From CAYGTS01 sp964352905 (lineage in GTDB: Bacteria > Pseudomonadota > Gammaproteobacteria > JAHCLG01): a stretch of DNA of 40,606 nt. Position numbers and translations under genes: made by a program. Of this stretch, positions 26,901 to 34,622 are shown in pieces. The number at the start of each line of letters is the position of its first letter. Position 1 is the first letter of the stretch. The notes under the pieces were generated by a model. It worked only from the letters and a program-made list of their open reading frames with translations. It searched no databases and had not been told where the DNA came from. The stretch covers positions 1 to 40,606 of the forward strand of contig CAYGTS010000004.1 of assembly GCA_964352905.1 (NCBI GenBank), given 5' to 3'.

Positions 26901-29900
26901 TTTAAACCATAAATAGCAAAATGTTCCAACCAATTTAACTTTAATTGTTGGATAACTTCTAGATCAACGCTTAATTGGCTTTGATAAAAATCTGCCACAA
27001 AAAAAGGTGATGCAGGAATTGTATTTTGCATGCCAATCTTGTAATAATCTGCTAATAATCCTTTCTCAATTGCGGTATTGGGCAGCAACTTAATTCGTTG
27101 CTGCCTATAATAATCACAATCAAAGCAAAGACTCGTTACTGGATCATTGTATTGATCCACTAACAAATAAAATTTGCATAACGACCAATCATTGCGATCT
27201 ATGTCTACTTGCTGGCTTGCGCTAAGCTTACTTTTATAAAATTGTATATCAATAAAAGGATTGATACTTAAATTCTGCTTTTCACCTGTTAATAAATAAT
27301 GTTGAATAGGTGATTGGCCAGCAATGTTTTTCTTGTGTGATGGATCGATCCCACATTGAATTAAATAAAAAGTATTATGAAATAATGGGTGTGTGCTTTG
27401 CCCATCATGACCTTTTGTTTTAATAAAAAACCAAAATGCAGCCTCTGCTGTTGCTTGCAAGGCGTTCGTATAAAAATCAATATCGTAATAAACATTTGGT
27501 GCAAAGCAAGAAATACCTTGCAAAATAAAATGACGGATTGGCGATAAATTATCTTGTGGAATTTTTGCTTCTTGCAACTGTATTAAATAATATTCTGAAT
27601 CGAAAAATGGCGTTAGTTGATAACCATGAACTTCACCATAGCTAAGAAAGTGATATAATTCACTCATATTGCCATCTTGAAGTGCTTTATCTTGTGCATT
27701 GGCAACATTTAACTGCTGGTAATAAAAGGGCTGATCTAGCAAAGGTGTGGTTAACCAATATTCAATTTTGGGCGCGTTTACTAATTGAAATTCATGTGCC
27801 AATAAATAATAACGAAAAATTGGCCAATCTGCATATTGTTTATAACTAGGATCTGCTTTTACTTGTGCACGCGTAAATTCGCCATCAAAAAATGGGCAAG
27901 GACTAATATTTTGTGCTTCACCATATAAAACAAAATGCCTGAATAAACTTATTTTTTGATTACGATAAGCAATATAAAGCGCACTGTTTTTTTGCAATTG
28001 TTGTTCATAGCATGCAAGATCTATAAAAGGACTGGCGCTGATTAGCGCATTTTTAGCTTCTTGAATTAAAAAATCATATAATGAATCTTGATTGGCAATA
28101 GTAGTATTGGCTTGATAAAAATCATAATCAAAGTAGGGTGATGGTGAAATACGTTGCAAACGCCCATAACGCATAAAATGTTGTAATGCTGTTAACTTAC
28201 CTTGTTTAATATCTTGCAAAGCTTGTACTAAATTAGCTTGCAGATTATCCTGCTGGTAATTCACTTTTTGCTGTAAAACTAAGACATAAAATTCTGCATT
28301 AAACAAGAAAAAGGTACTACAGTTAGCATCATGATTCTCACTAAAAAAATGCTGATAAATAGTTTTTTTATCGGTTAGTTTATAGCGCTTTTCATAAAAG
28401 TTTTCATCAAAATATGGCGATGCACTTGCACCTTGTGGCATACCCACGCTAAAGAAATGTTGCAATACTTGTGAAGTGGGTTGTTGGCAAATTTGTTGGT
28501 AATAGCTCACATCAATCCATTCGCTAGGTGAAATTGCCAATGCCATTCCTTGTTCTATGAAATGTTGCATTAAGCAAAAAACCCCTGTTTTTTGATAATT
28601 TGCAGCAAGCTCAGTAAATTCGGCTATCCTGGCGGTTTCTAAATTTTTTAAATAGATTTCTGGATCAAAAAAAGGTGATGGGCTAAGATACATAAGTTTA
28701 GGATTATTCTGTGCAACAAATAAGAAGAATTTAATTGCGCTGATTTTTTGGGTACCTGCTTTAGGTTTAAGAAAATCACTCAGCTGCTGTATTGCTTGTA
28801 CAGTTTCCTCGGTATCATCTTTAGCATCATGTTGCTGATCTGTGAGATTTTTTAATAATTTTTCTAATTGTTGGTGATAAAAAAAGCTATCAAATAAAAA
28901 CCCTGGATCACGATCTAAACGTTCGCCTGTAGTAAGAAAATCTCGTATCGCTTGTTTTTCTGCTACAGCATAACGTTTAGCATAAAAAGCAGCATTAAAT
29001 AAAGGAAAGCAGCTATAGCCTAAAAATACCCCTTTGTGAATAAAATGGGTAAATGCATTATCAGGATTAACTTGATAGGTTTTAGCATAGAATTCCCTAT
29101 CAAATAAAATTGAAGGTGATAAACCTTTTGCATTACCTTCACAAATAAAATGATATGCTGGATTAATCAGATCTAATTCAATACACAGTAATGCATCCTC
29201 ACTTTCAGCGTCATTTTGCTTTTGTAATTCTTGTAAATAATAATCTGTTTCAAATAAAAAAAACGGTGCTTTAGCCAGTGTTGTTTGTGTGAAAAAGTCA
29301 TTATAAACTTGCTTAGCAGCAACTTTATATCGATTGGCATAATAGCTTACTTGAAAATAACCAGATAGATCAATGCCTTTTTCAATACCATAGCTAAATG
29401 CATGCCGTATAATGTTAGTGCTAGCTATTAAATCGGCATTTTCAAACTGTTGTCTTTTTAGTTGTTGGCGATAGTAATTCGCATTAACCAACGGGCTACA
29501 ACTTTTGGCTAGCATGGCAGCTTGGGTTAGCCAATCATGCAGTATTGCGGCTATAGTTGGTTTAAGTTGTGGATTATGGTATTGATAATAACGTATATCA
29601 ATAAGCGGTGATATACTAAGCGTTGGGTGTTGAAACTGGCCTTTACTTAAAAAGTAATGACAGGCTGAAATCACCTTTTTTTGAATGAGTTGAATATCTT
29701 CGCTTAAGCCAGGAATTATTTTTTTTAACTCTTTGGCTAAGTTTTGATTATTTAACTGATAAAATTCGCAAATACAATCAATTTTTTTTGTAATATCTTC
29801 TTGACTTGCCGCGGTTAGGCTTGGTGATGTTGAATGATCACCAGTTTTTTTTTCTGCTTCTTTTTTCTCTTCCTCTTCATTAGCTGCTGTTTTTTTAGTT

Positions 29901-32482
29901 AAAGTTTGCAGCACTTGTAGCTGTTTTAATTTTTTTTCTAACTCGCTAACATAGTAATGGCTATCAAAAAATGGTGAAGGTGAAATGCCTTGCCGATCGC
30001 CCACTGTTAAGAAATGCTGAATGGCTTTATTTCTGGCAAGATTATTATTCGCCGCATAATATGCTGTATCAAATAATGAAAAACAGGCTATGCCATTATC
30101 AATGCCTGTAGATAAGAAATGCCATAATGCTTGCTTTATGCTAATGCCTGCCTGATTTGCATAAAATACGGGTTCAAAATATGGCGAAGCTAATGCAAGC
30201 GTTGCTATAACTGTTGTTTGATCATCTGTATGTGATAAAGTTTGTACTTGGTAAAGAAACGCTTCTAACAGTGTATTGGAAAAATTTTCTGCAGCTGGTT
30301 GTATGCTGGAATTCAATGCAAGCTGCTGGTGGTAATAATCTGCATCAAATAAACAACAAGGCTGCAATGTTGTTGTCTTTAATTCTTGCGCATTTGAAAT
30401 ATAATGCATAATCAAGCTACTGCCCGCTGCTTGAATTGCGTGTCTTTCCTTGCGCGGTAATTGCGCCTTGTAATATTCATTGTTAAAAAATAAACACGGA
30501 TCTAGTTCTGCATACTGGCCCTGCGTTAAAAAATGTGATAGCGCTGCTATTGGTTCAACTGTGATCAAGTTAGCTTGCGTAATATAATACGCGCTATCAA
30601 AAAGTAAACTTGCTTCAACTTGCCATGCATCATGTGGTTTAGCGCGTTTTAAACAGCAAAATGGGCTTGTATAAATTTTATGTTGTTTTGGATTTAATAA
30701 AGTAACTAAGAAATGATTAAATACTTTTTCCTCAACTTTATAATGCTTACTATAATGATTCCAATCAAAAAAAGGCGAAGGACTTATGTTTAATTGATCG
30801 GCAAAGGTTAAAAAATGTATAAACGCATTTTCTATCGCAAATAGGTTATTTTCTGCAGGAATAATGCCAAGCGCAACTTTCTTCTTAACCTGCGAATAAT
30901 AATATTCTAAGTCGATATAAGGATGAATTTTTAAATGAGTCGTATACCGTCCTTGCAACATATAATGCATTAAAGCTTGTGACTCACTAATGCCAGCTTG
31001 TGCCGCATAATATTTAGCATCGAATGCTAAGCAAGGTGACCAATAGTTAGCAACTGTTGTAGTACTAACTTGTGAATAAGCACGATGAATCTTTATAAAA
31101 TCAGCGTAAATAAATGATTTTGCTGCAATAGGCTTTGCAGCAGGTTTACGTTCTGCTACAACAGGCTTATTACCAGTAACTAGTTTATGATTAATAAATG
31201 GCACATCGAGTAAAGGAAAGGCATTAACACTATAATCTGGCATAAGTGTTTTAATCATAAAATCACGAAATGCAGTTGTTATTTCTACTTGATATTGATT
31301 TACATAATATGCTGGATCAAAAAATAGGTTAGGACGATTTCCTTGCTGCATGCCAAGCGTTGCATAATGCATAACGGCATCACTTCTTGCAATAGTATAT
31401 TCATTAGCATAAAAATCTAAATCAAAAAAATCATTTGGTGATGTAGTGTGCTGTATATTTTCAATTAAATACTGGGTTAAACTTTTATCTAAGCGATGAC
31501 AACAACTAACGCTTAATAAGGGAGACGGACTTAATCTATCATATTCTAAGCGTTTTTCTACTGGGTTAAACTCTTCTAAAATAGCCTTATCAATAGTAAC
31601 CAGTTTTTTTAAAAAAAATTCAGTTACCACAGCTTGGCGTGGTACTTTATAAACAATTTGGCAATATTCTGGATCAATAAATGGTGACGGTGATAAGCCT
31701 GCTGTTAACCCCGTAGTAAAAAAATGCTGCAGCGCTGCCACAGTTGTTAATTGGTAGCATGCGGCATAATATTTCACATCAATCCAAGGAGAGGGGCTAC
31801 AACCGCCTATCATGCCCGTGTAAATGAAATGCTGTAGCGCATTTTCAATCTTTAAACCTTGTTGCTTTGCATAATATGCCAGGTTTATTAATGGAGAAGG
31901 ACTAACCGCTTGATCAAAAGTAGGACTTAAAAAGTTTAAAATAAAATTTCTAAATAGTTCAATCGGATCATCAGTTTGCCTAGCCTGCATGATTTCGCTT
32001 AATTGATCACGATAATATGCTGCATTAAATAAAGGGGATGGATCAACCCAATTTTCAGCAGCATGCTGCGGCTTATGGCTAGCGGCAGCTAAGCTTAATT
32101 TTCTTTTTGTGCGTAATAGAAAATTTTCTAATCCTACTTCTACATTCACATCTATTTGATCTGCATAATACTGCCAATCGAAAAAAGGTGAAGGTTTGGT
32201 AGGATACACTGTTTTTTCTATGAGATTTTTTACAAAATATTCAACTAAAGTGAGCTTTTCTCTTAGGCGTTGTTGCTGTTGATCGGCTGTTAATTGGGTT
32301 TCATAATAAGCTAAATCAAAAATAGGATGTGGGCTTAAATTAGGATATTGTTTAAACACAGCTTGATAATCTGCAACTGTGTGCAGTTTAATACGCTTGG
32401 CACCCTGCGTATTTAGTTTAGATAATTGTGCTAAGATAAATTCTTGATCAGCAATATCTAACACAGATTTTATTGTAAACAT
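17927..32482 (-). CDS. Giant TcA-type pore-forming subunit with about 45 N-terminal SPSPFFDxxYY repeats
   Basis: The product is 4851 aa in one uninterrupted frame; typical TcA proteins are about 2,300-2,500 aa. Residues about 50-2120 are tandem divergent repeats. The remainder is a canonical TcA. It has a VRP1-like region near 2300-2450 (IYSPQAYLFELLRF, RRNDILNLKL, TTIPYLQIVNAVL), and the KANRQVLMHPENYLEPDLR segment near 3370. The neuraminidase-like WHYWQKIDLSIN...FGKLFIFWSE follows near 3460, then ARAWYHCIFNPYAKP near 4080. The pore and linker lead into the TcB-binding domain (about 4490-4790, RRMEEWQFQLAQIGFEKSAA, DKFTNLELYRWYNSQIG). A Ser/Gly/Asn-rich tail of about 55 residues ends the protein. 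By homology it should form a pentameric translocation channel that receives the TcB-TcC cocoon. AAGGGA precedes the ATG at 32482. It sits 56 bp after the 685-aa gene. Confidence 0.92.
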   Translation of the reverse strand: MFTIKSVLDIADQEFILAQLSKLNTQGAKRIKLHTVADYQAVFKQYPNLSPHPIFDLAYYETQLTADQQQQRLREKLTLVEYFVKNLIEKTVYPTKPSPFFDWQYYADQIDVNVEVGLENFLLRTKRKLSLAAASHKPQHAAENWVDPSPLFNAAYYRDQLSEIMQARQTDDPIELFRNFILNFLSPTFDQAVSPSPLINLAYYAKQQGLKIENALQHFIYTGMIGGCSPSPWIDVKYYAACYQLTTVAALQHFFTTGLTAGLSPSPFIDPEYCQIVYKVPRQAVVTEFFLKKLVTIDKAILEEFNPVEKRLEYDRLSPSPLLSVSCCHRLDKSLTQYLIENIQHTTSPNDFFDLDFYANEYTIARSDAVMHYATLGMQQGNRPNLFFDPAYYVNQYQVEITTAFRDFMIKTLMPDYSVNAFPLLDVPFINHKLVTGNKPVVAERKPAAKPIAAKSFIYADFIKIHRAYSQVSTTTVANYWSPCLAFDAKYYAAQAGISESQALMHYMLQGRYTTHLKIHPYIDLEYYYSQVKKKVALGIIPAENNLFAIENAFIHFLTFADQLNISPSPFFDWNHYSKHYKVEEKVFNHFLVTLLNPKQHKIYTSPFCCLKRAKPHDAWQVEASLLFDSAYYITQANLITVEPIAALSHFLTQGQYAELDPCLFFNNEYYKAQLPRKERHAIQAAGSSLIMHYISNAQELKTTTLQPCCLFDADYYHQQLALNSSIQPAAENFSNTLLEAFLYQVQTLSHTDDQTTVIATLALASPYFEPVFYANQAGISIKQALWHFLSTGIDNGIACFSLFDTAYYAANNNLARNKAIQHFLTVGDRQGISPSPFFDSHYYVSELEKKLKQLQVLQTLTKKTAANEEEEKKEAEKKTGDHSTSPSLTAASQEDITKKIDCICEFYQLNNQNLAKELKKIIPGLSEDIQLIQKKVISACHYFLSKGQFQHPTLSISPLIDIRYYQYHNPQLKPTIAAILHDWLTQAAMLAKSCSPLVNANYYRQQLKRQQFENADLIASTNIIRHAFSYGIEKGIDLSGYFQVSYYANRYKVAAKQVYNDFFTQTTLAKAPFFLFETDYYLQELQKQNDAESEDALLCIELDLINPAYHFICEGNAKGLSPSILFDREFYAKTYQVNPDNAFTHFIHKGVFLGYSCFPLFNAAFYAKRYAVAEKQAIRDFLTTGERLDRDPGFLFDSFFYHQQLEKLLKNLTDQQHDAKDDTEETVQAIQQLSDFLKPKAGTQKISAIKFFLFVAQNNPKLMYLSPSPFFDPEIYLKNLETARIAEFTELAANYQKTGVFCLMQHFIEQGMALAISPSEWIDVSYYQQICQQPTSQVLQHFFSVGMPQGASASPYFDENFYEKRYKLTDKKTIYQHFFSENHDANCSTFFLFNAEFYVLVLQQKVNYQQDNLQANLVQALQDIKQGKLTALQHFMRYGRLQRISPSPYFDYDFYQANTTIANQDSLYDFLIQEAKNALISASPFIDLACYEQQLQKNSALYIAYRNQKISLFRHFVLYGEAQNISPCPFFDGEFTRAQVKADPSYKQYADWPIFRYYLLAHEFQLVNAPKIEYWLTTPLLDQPFYYQQLNVANAQDKALQDGNMSELYHFLSYGEVHGYQLTPFFDSEYYLIQLQEAKIPQDNLSPIRHFILQGISCFAPNVYYDIDFYTNALQATAEAAFWFFIKTKGHDGQSTHPLFHNTFYLIQCGIDPSHKKNIAGQSPIQHYLLTGEKQNLSINPFIDIQFYKSKLSASQQVDIDRNDWSLCKFYLLVDQYNDPVTSLCFDCDYYRQQRIKLLPNTAIEKGLLADYYKIGMQNTIPASPFFVADFYQSQLSVDLEVIQQLKLNWLEHFAIYGLNAGLVALPLFNTDYYLAQLHQQQMPNIPAKNLAFKHFMALGCGADYAYSPFFNAQHYERDLQTTPDVENKRIINKESLTYHYLRYGLANNNNPSLFVDLRYYKRHSTQANFPADQILLWPCLQGLKNGNQPTAWFNNNDYVAELKRLGNTETAQQIEDRQLIAIEHFITQGISQQLQPSFLYEIDYTKVKTGNDLTPNCIKLNPLFDMDFYLAQLNQKTQQRLGRDPLKCITHFLEHGQSQGYNPCALFNVEYYSLLSGIALDQAFQHYLSTPATSKPEQDKMLSPFNLANINPNKRARQVLAWQQQYYAVSRSLILLALVSNPAATKPIFTIQYCHQDQLPVSISLALDNIADQIKQHSLYRVHFENYQKYLRLIKVQAKLATNQNRFTLSFTRQDVIDAMTKPASQSLNIALAFFKRLELLVSHDFDSIFSIYATQKEVFLKVAVTIFPTTPSSFIINFYNQAKMMGAELSLLFLQSEQILSPMSQNKMLAQGSKQAASSHQEILGTQDYLNLDEDNSIYSPQAYLFELLRFINNPKYLAFNDDKFSLAARRNDILNLKLTYANAYTTIPYLQIVNAVLAEGVRSGLYPATPPAKAIATVFLHLISSAAWFAPPLMLPTFQINQYLNSINLSSYELAQVGRTKVATYDEFLNQNLTLILTYLNIDYCEFYWLRHQLLNDKAKDKNLFMQMLGKKSADLSDELLADFQCPAHTFAFLTQMQREEYATLIPYGPLAAEPQNKIYENYYINSTSDQDVVQVILDDNGKQELVVNLSKARLQRIAFVRFFAQKFAISLYQADNIIMCVTAKNQSIKDDASLAQYLLAILADLAILKQMAVAHNLPMLSLVNALFHLSQSEYCRLIKPQLDPAQIVINKGYTADSDNFVIAIESLLKANQNQSALQSVPQNIMQDISMLTQLFNLSVDELLNLFDQPLIQRLNNNKLVFAWLYKMTTLATLCTCHITNLMRLCEMQIVGHSAAPLAVTPTLLFEYFTNSQYADANQALKNMLTIIEQGRLLNKSKISFSELYKIITLRDMRSKENQLGDQNLLDDIKKLVLQHQADLATEKQAIAATATKKDDEKLSQLDTTVVEKIAALYKVNKDLILLVLRSLADVWLKKHLAKEVVADKESILRKHIIAVFVLQKASIFLVDNQNQAADSLQAALASISVASTNLLLIRNIAGLLNLLKIAIPDTSEGKKIIDTANCHLFINQICHYFKQDNPNILVTLEDIRLHSEIKALRAEDSDVNNIFIYYLQHYKLDALSQYYGWPTRVTQWLTNNSFGLSAEMMDVTVNTRKITYIVQLIKSLQFDIAVINKLGGFYETVQHFNRLWQMLSVKQLEMADYTFTAFYKKANHIAKLLEKSIVLPQKNSNLDSYRNINRVINEKMRDYLVGIIKEVWQKRLVKLALPMAADDLETSVINIANDTLSQYILLDVDMTGEFDTSYISEAINSLELLLQRCRMHVEPQISIVDQETFDKWFPWLSAYKVWKANRQVLMHPENYLEPDLRKEQSPEFINASQALQQSNLSKESLQDLTINLFNATANIANLVYCDACAAVLPNASNTSQLYFFAHTPTTPYTFYYQSMEYDNNDITSARWHYWQKIDLSINSNFITPVYAFGKLFIFWSEATVAQHKASEVEKGNNFAVKPDEFRVKYKIHYSWKLSSSGWQKAALLCEQDNIDATSFINIGDKSKVKIFNFREKNVPIGPCLPVTLAKKEQVLLRFDKVSIINNSLSAGVIMKSHIIQPTQMLQSVIKSFADLPEEKQYQNLTNTSHNIIKKVQGLKDTLIEALLLPLFNKRNQFSAANNTKVSEVKSTAENLQASTNGLCSKRDFWWWGPLAIQNIIQYQRLIELINDMTTWLALEQDLGGDIDRANLPKMIHQFKKNLNQSQQFIAKYAQIFTDFETILLCNPESFIFFYDILYVTYYQQKSILAAKLQTLKNGWGQSLATFDKQISQLIEVILGLEKLKTSLKTTKQAPCQQALGSINVVMQQLNSINLAYNNQPELSDSTTIQIQFPILSPTSTAALSQQWLQPQQYQIGSDLKISNHNQAANMIVDNDRLNSQFYPAHLAYPEFAVTISNQALQLGVSLAHASLISVKDNDSLAILVDKQFAYLIQTTDNEKNTKLYLPLSSAEVFSSLATALQQGQQSLIAKLPQVKNSSFKDLEPNATASCSTSADGEIDFNGSFGNYFWELFFYFPFLTAKYLTDKGHFEDARAWYHCIFNPYAKPQQSLFLFPPFQNIHKQANSLEVSQSILRIYHDNLFDADGIARLRPLSYMRAVAMHYINNLIEWGDYFFTLDTREEITLAINLYMIAKELLGDKPQALGKKMVTDDNDAMSFADYKSGTIKIDPYNAWKFNALENTLQSYDNNSLGNIDISEFLPYFTIPENKDFFSLWETVGDRLFKIRHCLNINGMKQQLDLYAPDLDVRQLVRAAAAGGSSGDLIRAMIPAPQPIYRFQYMLQKARVTVNAVMQIGSAVLAGLERQDNESLAQLMNKQQSQLLEMLLAVKQQQLDLADLACEQADNDQQMIQNKEQRYKKLTAVKMSSAEIVALGLSSAQIELSAVVAGLNTAASIVNLMPSIGTGFSGIGPYIVTKISGQEFSQSIAFAAGAVSAASEALGLGSEIALRMDGYDRRMEEWQFQLAQIGFEKSAAEKRAKIAKIQRAIAQADYDQQQSNIDQLQDVLQFYQDKFTNLELYRWYNSQIGIFYRQLYDMAVSTCRAAEQAYQFELNDPKTDISQSHYSVARNGLLAGEGLLVELTRLEKAFLENNIRRYEIRKVVSLRQHLAKANNDKLIDHFDHSGSINFSFSQEFFDADFPGHSTRMIKQIRFTTLALLSPFQSINLLCRQVSYSIDGKKITQNLQTITLTSGNNETGVVGEFLGNERYYPFENTGAISEWQICIANPDKIDDLKKINDIVINLDYSAKPAGIQNNNAASDSSYRRSAGATFFGGSSSSRGPGNADRAANDDEKENMHSLSAAP
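26095..32335 (-). repeat. About 45 tandem protein repeats, consensus SPSPFFDxxYYxxQ...ALxHFLxxG
   Basis: I count about 46 copies between residues 50 and 2120. Well-kept examples are SPSPFFDWQYYADQ, SPSPLINLAYYAKQ, SPSPWIDVKYYAAC, SPSPFFDSHYYVSE and NPFIDIQFYKSKL. Each is followed by a helix such as AALQHFFTTGLTAGL that runs into the next SPSP. Unit length varies from about 38 to over 60 residues through inserts in the helical part; one insert near residues 850-900 is highly charged (KKTAANEEEEKKEAEKK). The copies are too diverged at DNA level to be recent duplications. The motif recalls the FDxxYYLxxNPDV...PLxHYLxxG repeats found ahead of some bacterial glycosyltransferases (from memory, unverified). 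Confidence 0.85.
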
Positions 32483-32538
32483 AATAATCCCTTTACATTA
32501 TAAAATGGGTAAATCAATAATCAGCACGTGCTAACACA

Positions 32539-34596
32539 TTATTTTAACTTAGCGATTATAGCCTTACCTTCTGCAAATTCTTTATCTAAACTACTCTTAG
32601 GTGTTGGGTAATTATCACCTGGCACTTCAAAAATAGTAATCCTAAAAGATGATGGGTGCTTTTTAAGCAAGTCTCGTGTTTGTTTATTAGATCCCGTTAA
32701 ACTTAACTCAACTTCTTCTTTTTTAGATGCATTAAGATCACTAACAGCTACATAGCTTTTAGCGGTCATATTACGCTCTATATTATGGGTTGAAGTTTTG
32801 TGAAAAAAGCAACAATGTTGGCGACTGCTACGCTTATTTAAATTAAAAGCATAACTTGCTTGTGGCTGCGAAACAACCTTATTAATCTCTTGCACGAGAG
32901 GTGTTTTTTTAGTCACAGGATTATCATAAACAGTTGCCAAGCGCTGTAGAATAGTTTGCGTTTGTATGGGCAAAAAAGTAGCTTGTAGCTTTGCAGATTG
33001 TTGTTGCTGATCGTTATCAGCAGAATTTGATTTTTCTTCTTCATCATAGTCATTAACCGCTGGGCTGCTTTGCATTACAGGGTTTAATAGTACAGGCCTT
33101 TGATCAGAGACAGTTAGCGGTTGCATTGGGATAAAATTTTCTGATTGAAGATCTTCTACTAATTCCTCTTCTTCGTTAAGCGCGGCATTTGCTATGGTAT
33201 TTAGCGCTACTCTTGTGGATTGTTCAATGAGAAAATATAAATACTTTACTCCATGCTGAATTATTGGCAATGAGAACGCTTTGTTAGCATTAAATACTGT
33301 ATAAAGTTTTGTATAAAACAAATGATAGGGAAATTCATGAATAATAGCACTTAATATTTGTGCCTGTAGCGCTACAAAATCACTCACTGCTGTTGTTAAA
33401 TCTTTATTTTCAAAGAACACTTTTAAGCCAGGGTTGTTACGATAAAGCTGGCTATTCAGTATTTGTTGTTTTTCTTCATTTAACATGCCTAGTAATAAAG
33501 ATGGCCGCGTGAGAATAATATCACGCAATTCAGAAACTGCCTGCTGAATAAGCCTTAAGCGATTAAGATCTTGCACAATGCTTTGTATAAGTTGGTTATT
33601 GGTAATACTATTACCTTGTTGCATTCCTTCAATGATATAAGTATCCGTTAATGCCGTATCTTGATAGCGCCGCATTACGGTAACACGTTTATTCACACTG
33701 CGTAAAAAATTATCTAATATATCTACACTGTATTTTAAAAATGCCATATTGGTATCAAAGTTTGTTATTTGCAATCTTACACTAGAAAAACGACTTTCTC
33801 TGCTATTAATCGGTACCATGCGATATGGTTTACTGGTAAATGCAATAGGCTGCATATCATTTCTGTTAGTATCATTTAAAACTGTGGTTAACATTTCGCG
33901 CAGTGATTGTACCAAACTAGCAAAGCTACTCATATCAGGCATAAAATTAACACTGTTTGGCAGTGATTCTGTATATAGAAAATAACCACATTGGTTATCT
34001 GCGCTAAATTTATGATGCCCATCTTTTACTGTATCTTTGGTACCGGCATTCAGCGTGCCTAAAGCAGAAGCTTTAACTTCAACACCTGCCGCATCAACAT
34101 GATCGTGTGATTTGCCTTTTAAATCGGTTTCTACAAATGCAATAAATTGTATACAATAAGTAATGCTATCAACATAGCTATCACCATAAAGGCCATAAAA
34201 ACTATCCCTAGTATCATTTTCATTAAATTGTGTAAGAAACTGTCTTAATACTTCATTGTTAAATGAGTAAGCTGTTTCTAATTTTTGTACAACTTCAATT
34301 TTTTTTCTTAAAACATATAAGCCTTTTTTAGTATCTAAAACATCTTTCATTTTTTCAGCAAATGTAATTCTTGTTTTCACTGCTGCCACTACTTCGTGAA
34401 ACCCAAATGAACTATCACTATTTAAATCAAATGTTTTATCAATGTCTTTTTGCTCATTAATAAAATATTCCGCAGTATGAACAGTTGGGGGTAAAAATTG
34501 GCTTTTTAGTTGCTTCTCATCCAGGGCAATATTACTAAAGCAAGTCCTAGACATGGTTTGGTAACCACCACCTAAAGTCACAGTATGTCCATGCAT
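32539..34596 (-). CDS. Tc-operon protein of unknown function (685 aa)
   Basis: I do not recognise this family. The protein has 685 aa with no signal peptide and no clear membrane helix. It opens MHGHTVTLGGGYQTMSRTCF. Residues about 60-470 look mostly helical, with long stretches rich in L, Q, R and D (SIVQDLNRLRLIQQAVSELR). An acidic LNEEEELVEDLQSE segment follows near 475. A Gln/Asp/Ser-rich linker (SADNDQQQQSAKLQ, about 535) then leads to a C-terminal region with HCCFFHKTSTHN. A strong AAGGAG lies 8 bp before the ATG. It is 26 bp after the propeller gene and 56 bp before the TcA gene, so it is certainly co-transcribed with the toxin. An assembly factor, secretion helper or second effector are all open. 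Confidence 0.8.
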   Translation of the reverse strand: MHGHTVTLGGGYQTMSRTCFSNIALDEKQLKSQFLPPTVHTAEYFINEQKDIDKTFDLNSDSSFGFHEVVAAVKTRITFAEKMKDVLDTKKGLYVLRKKIEVVQKLETAYSFNNEVLRQFLTQFNENDTRDSFYGLYGDSYVDSITYCIQFIAFVETDLKGKSHDHVDAAGVEVKASALGTLNAGTKDTVKDGHHKFSADNQCGYFLYTESLPNSVNFMPDMSSFASLVQSLREMLTTVLNDTNRNDMQPIAFTSKPYRMVPINSRESRFSSVRLQITNFDTNMAFLKYSVDILDNFLRSVNKRVTVMRRYQDTALTDTYIIEGMQQGNSITNNQLIQSIVQDLNRLRLIQQAVSELRDIILTRPSLLLGMLNEEKQQILNSQLYRNNPGLKVFFENKDLTTAVSDFVALQAQILSAIIHEFPYHLFYTKLYTVFNANKAFSLPIIQHGVKYLYFLIEQSTRVALNTIANAALNEEEELVEDLQSENFIPMQPLTVSDQRPVLLNPVMQSSPAVNDYDEEEKSNSADNDQQQQSAKLQATFLPIQTQTILQRLATVYDNPVTKKTPLVQEINKVVSQPQASYAFNLNKRSSRQHCCFFHKTSTHNIERNMTAKSYVAVSDLNASKKEEVELSLTGSNKQTRDLLKKHPSSFRITIFEVPGDNYPTPKSSLDKEFAEGKAIIAKLK

Positions 34597-34622
34597 GTTA
34601 AATCTCCTTGTTAATACGTAAA

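Noticed and set aside
26095..32335. Repeat array considered as tandem DNA duplication or assembly artefact
   Set aside because: Copies are strongly diverged in nucleotide and protein sequence and vary in length, while the reading frame stays open throughout. That fits old, selected protein repeats.
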